DNA from: Nematostella vectensis
Lineage: Eukaryota > Cnidaria > Anthozoa > Actiniaria > Edwardsiidae
Assembly (NCBI RefSeq): GCF_932526225.1
Contig: NC_064037.1
Span: 18,913,471 to 18,977,470 of the forward strand
DNA: 64,000 bases
Direction of reading: 5' to 3'
In this document: piece by piece, positions 57,175 through 64,000 of the stretch
Layout: the number at the start of each line of letters is the position of its first letter
Position numbering within the stretch: the stretch's first letter is position 1
Made by a program: the position numbers and the translations under genes
The notes under the pieces: model-generated
Databases searched by the model: none
Seen by the model: the letters and a program-made list of their open reading frames with translations, nothing else
What the model was told of the DNA's origin: nothing

Positions 57175-60100
57175 AATTTCTCGGAGTCTATTGGACTCCA
57201 GTGGTGCACTAGGCTCTAACTTTAGGAAGCAGGGATTGCGATGGACATCAATTATAATTATAAGGTGTATATCGTGAAAAAAATTAACCTGCATGGGCCC
57301 CTTTACCCGTTCGAGATCAAAGAACTAGTTCTAGCCAAATACAAGGCAGAGATTCAAGCAAGCCAAAATTTCATTACTCCAGCCACTTCTATCACAGATA
57401 GTTGCTGATATTTTACAGGTGTAAAGCTAGTGTTAATACACTTTACACCTGTTGACACAGGTTTCAATATAAAGTGAAAACAAAAGACGCTTTCTCTCTC
57501 ATGTTAGAGTACATTACTCCATGACACCACATAATGTTATGAGTAGCAGACTTGTGATAACGAAGAAGGACCATTACAAAAGTGATAGGGGTTGGTGCCC
57601 ACACGTGTTTGTGCATGCCCTGGGCGTGACAGGACGGACCAAAAAAATCTAGATAAGGCTTGTTCTCTCGAGAGGCTCTTAGAAGTACCATATGCGGTCC
57701 AACCCAGAAGGTTTGAGACTTCCCTTCAACAAAGAACACCATGTGGACTATTCAATACACCGAAAAAAAAAACGAATACGACTTTGACAAGAGCCCAGAA
57801 CTCTTCTAATCTGGCCATTGGCACCTGCACCAGGACTAGTCAGTTCACCAGAGAATCAAAACCGAATACGATATTCAATGACTTCTCACAAACTTCTAAA
57901 CCCAAAGTAGGTCGTACATGTATAATAAGCACATTTTTGGAAAAGCCTTCAAAGTCCCTCTGGCGACTCTTATATTATATTTATATATAAAGTATTTCTG
58001 TATATATTGAAATGTATAAAGTATCTCTTATTATTTATTTGCGAGACCAGACAATGGTATACGTTAAATTAACAGCGGCAAAACTAGCAGTATGCATTTT
58101 TAAATTTCTCGGAGTCCATTGAACTCCAGTGGTGCACTAGGCTCTAACTTTAGGAAGCAGGGATTGCGATGGACATCAATTATAATTATAAGGTGTATAT
58201 CGTGAAAAAAAATAACCTGCATGGGCCCCTCTACCCGTTCGAGATCAAAGAACTAGTTCTAGCCAAATACAAGGCAGAGATTCAAGCAAGCCAAGCTGTC
58301 ATTACGCCAGCCACTTCTATCACAGATAGTTGCTGATATTTTACAGGTGTAAAGCTAGTGTTAATACACTTTACACCTGTTGACACAGGTTTCAATATAA
58401 AGTGAAAACAAAAGACGCTTTCTCTCTCATGTTAGAGTACATTACTCCATGACACCACATAATGTTATGAGTAGCAGACTTGTGATAAGGAAGAAGGACC
58501 TTTACAAAAGTGATAGGGGTTGGTGCCCACACGTGTTTGTGCAAGCCCTGGGCGTGACAGGGCGGACCAAAAAATTCTAGATAAGGCTTGTTCTCTCGAG
58601 AGGCTCTTAGAAGTACCATATGCGGTCCAACCCAGAAGTTTTGAGACTTCCCTTTAACAAAGAACACTATGTGGACTATTCAATACACCGAAAAATAAAA
58701 AACGAATACGACTTTGACAAGAGCCCAGAATTCTTCTAATCTGGCCATTGGCACCTGCACCAGGACTAGTCAGTTCACCAGAGAATCAAAACCGAATACG
58801 ATATTCAATGACTTCTCACAAACTTCTAAACCCAAAGTAGGTCGTACATGTATAATAAGCACATTTTTGGAAAAGCCTTCAAAGTCCCTCTGGCGACTCT
58901 TATATTATATTTATATATAAAGTATTTCTGTATATATTGAAATGTATAAAGTATCTCTTATTATTTATTTGCGAGACCAGACAATGGTATACGTTAAATT
59001 AACAGCGGCAAAACTAGCAGTATGCATTTTTAAATTTCTCGGAGTCCATTGAACTCCAGTGGTGCACTAGGCTCTAACTTTAGGAAGCAGGGATTGCGAT
59101 GGACATCAATTATAATTATAAGGTGTATATCGTGAAAAAAAATAACCTGCATGGGCCCCTCTACCCGTTCGAGATCAAAGAACTAGTTCTAGCCAAATAC
59201 AAGGCAGAGATTCAAGCAAGCCAAGCTGTCATTACGCCAGCCACTTCTATCACAGATAGTTGCTGATATTTTACAGGTAAAAAGCTAGTGTTAATACACT
59301 TTACACCTGTTGACACAGGTTTCAATATAAAGTGAAAACAAAAGACGCTTTCTCTCTCATGTTAGAGTACATTACTCCATGACACCACATAATGTTATGA
59401 GTAGCAGACTTGTGATAAGGAAGAAGGACCTTTACAAAAGTGATAGGGGTTGGTGCCCACACGTGTTTGTGCATGCCCTGGGCGTGACAGGGCGGACCAA
59501 AAAATTCTAGATAAGGCTTGTTCTCTTGAGAGGCTCTTAGAAGTACCATATGCGGTCCAACCCAGATGTTTTGAGACTTCCCTTCAACAAAGAACACTAT
59601 GTGGACTATTCAATACACCGAAAAATAAAAAACGAATACGACTTTGACAAGAGCCCAGAATTCTTCTAATCTGGCCATTGGCACCTGCACCAGGACTAGT
59701 CAGTACACCAGAGAATCAAAACCGAATAAGATATTCAATGACTTCTCACAAACTTCTAAACCCAAAGTAGGTCGTACATGTATAATAAGCACATTTTTGG
59801 AACAGCCTTCAAAGTCCCTCTGGAGACTCTTATATTATATTAATATATAAAGTATTTCTGTATATATTGAAATATATAATGTATCTCTTATTATTTATTT
59901 GCGAGACCAGACAATGGTATATGATAAATTAACAGCGGCAAAACTAGCAGTATGCATTTTTAAATTTCTCGGAGTCCATTGGACTCCAGTGGTGCACTAG
60001 GCTCTAACTTTAGGAAGCAGGGATTGCGATGGACATCAATTATAATTATAAGGTGTATATCGTGAAAAAAAGTAACCTGCATGGGCCCCTTTACCCGTTC

Positions 60101-62752
60101 GAGATCAAAGAACTAGTTCTAGCCAAATACAAGGCAGAGATTCAAGCAAGCCAAAATTTCATTACTCCAGCCACTTCTATCACAGATAGTTGCTGATATT
60201 TTACAGGTGTAAAGCTAGTGTTAATACACTTTACACCTGTTGACACAGGTTTCAATATAAAGTGAAAACAAAAGACGCTTTCTCTCTCATGTTAGAGTAC
60301 ATTACTCCATGACACCACATAATGTTATGAGTAGCAGACTTGTGATAACGAAGAAGGACCATTACAAAAGTGATAGGGGTTGGTGCCCACACGTGTTTGT
60401 GCATGCCCTGGGCGTGACAGGACGGACCAAAAAAATCTAGATAAGGCTTGTTCTCTCGAGAGGCTCTTAGAAGTACCATATGCGGTCCAACCCAGAAGGT
60501 TTGAGACTTCCCTTCAACAAAGAACACCATGTGGACTATTCAATACACCGAAAAAAAAACGAATACGACTTTGACAAGAGCCCAGAACTCTTCTAATCTG
60601 GCCATTGGCACCTGCACCAGGACTAGTCAGTTCACCAGAGAATCAAAACCGAATACGATATTCAATGACTTCTCACAAACTTCTAAACCCAAAGTAGGTC
60701 GTACATGTATAATAAGCACATTTTTGGAAAAGCCTTCAAAGTCCCTCTGGCGACTGTTATATTATATTTATATATAAAGTATTTCTGTATATATTGAAAT
60801 GTATAAAGTATCTCTTATTATTTATTTGCGAGACCAGACAATGGTATACGTTAAATTAACAGCGGCAAAACTAGCAGTATGCATTTTTAAATTTCTCGGA
60901 GTCCATTGAACTCCAGTGGTGCACTAGGCTCTAACTTTAGGAAGCAGGGATTGCGATGGACATCAATTATAATTATAAGGTGTATATCGTGAAAAAAAAA
61001 TAACCTGCATGGGCCCCTCTACCCGTTCGAGATCAAAAAACTAGTTCTAGCCAAATACAAGGCAGAGATTCAAGCAAGCCAAGCTGTCATTACGCCAGTC
61101 ACTTCTATCACAGATAGTTGCTGATATTTTACAGGTGTAAAGCTAGTGTTAATACACTTTACACCTGTTGACACAGGTTTCAATATAAAGTGAAAACAAA
61201 AGACGATTTCTCTCTCATGTTAGAGTACATTACTCCATGACACCACATAATGTTATGAGTAGCAGACTTGTGATAAGGAAGAAGGACCTTTACAAAAGTG
61301 ATAGGGGTTGGTGCCCACACGTGTTTGTGCAAGCCCTGGGCGTGACAGGGCGGACCAAAAAATTCTAGATAAGGCTTGTTCTCTCGAGAGGCTCTTAGAA
61401 GTACCATATGCGGTCCAACCCAGAAGTTTTGAGACTTCCCTTTAACAAAGAACACTATGTGGACTATTCAATACACCGAAAAATAAAAAAACGAATACGA
61501 CTTTGACAAGAGCCCAGAATTCTTCTAATCTGGCCATTGGCACCTGCACCAGGACTAGTCAGTTCACCAGAGAATCAAAACCGAATACGATATTCAATGA
61601 CTTCTCACAAACTTGTAAACCCAAAGTAGGTCGTACATGTATAATAAGCACATTTTTGGAAAAGCCTTCAAAGTCCCTCTGGCGACTCTTATATTATATT
61701 TATATATAAAGTATTTCTGTATATATTGAAATGTATAAAGTATCTCTTATTATTTATTTGCGAGACCAGACAATGGTATACGTTAAATTAACAGCGGCAA
61801 AACTAGCAGTATGCATTTTTAAATTTCTCGGAGTCCATTGAACTCCAGTGGTGCACTAGGCTCTAACTTTAGGAAGCAGGGATTGCGATGGACATCAATT
61901 ATAATTATAAGGTGTATATCGTGAAAAAAAATAACCTGCATGGGCCCCTCTACCCGTTCGAGATCAAAGAACTAGTTCTAGCCAAATACAGGGCAGAGAT
62001 TCAAGCAAGCCAAGCTGTCATTACGCCAGCCACTTCTATCACAGATAGTTGCTGATAATTTACAGGTGTAAAGCTAGTGTTAATACACTTTACACCTGTT
62101 GACACAGGTTTCAATATAAAGTGAAAACAAAAGACGATTTCTCTCTCATGTTAGAGTACATTACTCCATGACACCACATAATGTTATGAGTAGCAGACTT
62201 GTGATAAGGAAGAAGGACCTTTACAAAAGTGATAGGGGTTGGTGCCCACACGTGTTTGTGCAAGCCCTGGGCGTGACAGGGCGGACCAAAAAATTCTAGA
62301 TAAGGCTTGTTCTCTCGAGAGGCTCTTAGAAGTACCATATGCGGTCCAACCCAGAAGTTTTGAGACTTCCCTTTAACAAAGAACACTATGTGGACTATTC
62401 AATACACCGAAAAATAAAAAAACGAATACGACTTTGACAAGAGCCCAGAATTCTTCTAATCTGGCCATTGGCACCTGCACCAGGACTAGTCAGTTCACCA
62501 GAGAATCAAAACCGAATACGATATTCAATGACTTCTCACAAACTTGTAAACCCAAAGTAGGTCGTACATGTATAATAAGCACATTTTTGGAAAAGCCTTC
62601 AAAGTCCCTCTGGCGACTCTTATATTATATTTATATATAAAGTATTTCTGTATATATTGAAATGTATAAAGTATCTCTTATTATTTATTTGCGAGACCAG
62701 ACAATGGTATACGTTAAATTAACAGCGGCAAAACTAGCAGTATGCATTTTTA
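57175..62752 (+). repeat. Three-monomer higher-order repeat, second locus (two copies)
   Basis: Trimers start at 57175 and 59963 (2788 and 2790 bp). The gacgatttctc variant of the third trimer at 41.4 kb recurs in the monomers starting 60890 and 61822, so the whole succession was copied together. An extra duplicate of that monomer is present here. Confidence 0.75.
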
Positions 62753-64000
62753 AATTTCTCGGAGTCCATTGAACTCCAGTGGTGCACTAGGCTCTAACTT
62801 TAGGAAGCAGGGATTGCGATGGACATCAATTATAATTATAAGGTGTATATCGTGAAAAAAAATAACCTGCATGGGCCCCTCTACCCGTTCGAGATCAAAG
62901 AACTAGTTCTAGCCAAATACAGGGCAGAGATTCAAGCAAGCCAAGCTGTCATTACGCCAGCCACTTCTATCACAGATAGTTGCTGATAATTTACAGGTGT
63001 AAAGCTAGTGTTAATACACTTTACACCTGTTGACACAGGTTTCAATATAAAATGAAAACAAAAGACGCTTTCTCTCTCATGTTAGAGTACATTACTCCAT
63101 GACACCACATAATGTTATGAGAAGCAGACTTGTGATAAGGAAGAAGGACCATTACAAAAGTGATGGGGTTGGTGCCCACACGTGTTTGTTCATGCCCTGG
63201 GCGTGACAGGACGGACCAAAAAAATCTAGATAAGGCTTGTTCTCTCGAGAGGCTCTTAGAAGTACCATATGCGGTCCAACCCAGAAGTTTTGAGACTTCC
63301 CTTCAACAAAGAACACCATGTGGACTATTCAATACACCGAAAAAAAAAAACGAATACGACTTGGACAAGAGCCCAGAACTCTTCTAATCTGGCCATTGGC
63401 ACCTGCACCAGGACTAGTCAGTTCACCAGAGAATCAAAACCGAATACGATATTCAATGACTTCTCACAAACTTCTAAACCCAAAGTAGGTCGTACATGTA
63501 TAATAAGCACATTTTTGGAAAAGCCTTCAAAGTCCCTCTGGCGACTCTTATATTATATTTATATATAAAGTATTTCTGTATATATTGAAATGTATAAAGT
63601 ATCTCTTATTATTTATTTGCGAGACCAGACAATGGTATACGTTAAATTAACAGCGGCAAAACTAGCAGTATGCATTTTTAAATTTATCGGAGTCCATTGA
63701 ACTCCAGTGGTGCACTAGGCTCTAACTTTAGGAAGCAGGGATTGCGATGGACATCAATTATAATTATAAGGTGTATATCGTGAAAAAAAATAACCTGCAT
63801 GGGCCCCTCTACCCGTTCGAGATCAAAGAACTAGTTCTAGCCAAATACAAGGCAGAGATTCAAGCAAGCCAAGCTGTCATTACGCCAGCCACTTCTATCA
63901 CAGATAGTTGCTGATATTTTACAGGTGTAAAGCTAGTGTTAATACACTTTACACCTGTTGACACAGGTTTCAATATAAAGTGAAAACAAAAGACGCTTTC

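Larger units (their letters stand above)
27409..64000 (+). repeat. Satellite array, block 3 (about 39 monomers)
   Basis: The array is uninterrupted to the window end. Landmark starts: 27490, 28416, 29342, 30270, 31195, 32120, 33050, 33976, 34901, 35827, 36754, 37684, 38613, 39540, 40470, 41400, 42327, 43258, 44185, 45115, 46045, 46976, 47902, 48830, 49762, 50689, 51619, 52545, 53474, 54399, 55324, 56249, 57175, 58103, 59033, 59963, 60890, 61822, 62753 and 63681. Linked variants define at least two tail classes: gaaatgtataaag with tacgttaaat, cattgaactcc and cccctctaccc; and gaaatatataatg with tatgataaat and cagtggactcc. A third head class has caaaatttcattactcc and aacgaagaagg. Class boundaries shift within monomers, showing mosaic exchange. 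No mobile element or gene is present. Confidence 0.97.

Noticed and set aside
3164-64000. Hammerhead ribozyme in the satellite
   Set aside because: I looked for CTGATGA plus the GAAA core on both strands of the monomer and did not find it.

Overview
The window is eukaryotic, most likely animal, nuclear DNA. There are no bacterial-type genes or operons. About 80% of it is one AT-rich tandem satellite with a ~928 bp monomer, and two near-identical copies of a complete tyrosine-recombinase retrotransposon of the Ngaro type (DIRS order) sit inside the array. The species cannot be named from the sequence.

Layout. 1-3163 is unique AT-rich flank with old, diverged internal repeats. On the minus strand it also holds a decayed reading frame with a P-loop (GEPGTGKT, 1771-1794) and an intact 122-codon frame of unknown function (2616-2984). 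The satellite starts at about 3164 and runs past the window end, with 52 monomer starts at a spacing of 925-932 bp. It is interrupted at 8654-15243 and 20819-27408 by the retrotransposon. From 27409 to 64000 the array is uninterrupted and shows higher-order structure: a three-monomer repeat (~2787 bp) around 35.8-44.2 kb and 57.2-62.7 kb, and a longer run at 28.4-34 kb that recurs at 51.6-57.2 kb.

The retrotransposon (6590 bp) has the split direct repeats that define Ngaro: A1 at the left end and B1-A2-B2 at the right end. Between them lie an SGNH hydrolase, a leader with a hairpin array, a gag-like protein with a zinc knuckle (one in-frame UAA), reverse transcriptase/RNase H, and a tyrosine recombinase with its full R...HxxR...W...Y set. 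A good splice donor precedes the hydrolase ATG and a good acceptor precedes the gag ATG. Splicing could therefore choose between hydrolase and gag-pol expression.

The features most worth follow-up are these. (1) About eleven stem-loops in the element's leader share a 7-nt loop and have stems that differ compensatorily and use G-U pairs only on the sense strand. (2) A 52-bp dyad is centred exactly on the B1-A2 side that would form the circle junction, and its arm resembles the satellite target. (3) A G-quadruplex motif lies in the short A2-B2 linker. (4) The two element copies arose by an 11.2-kb tandem duplication of element plus satellite, not by two insertions. (5) An unoccupied paralogous target site is preserved at 49680/49681.
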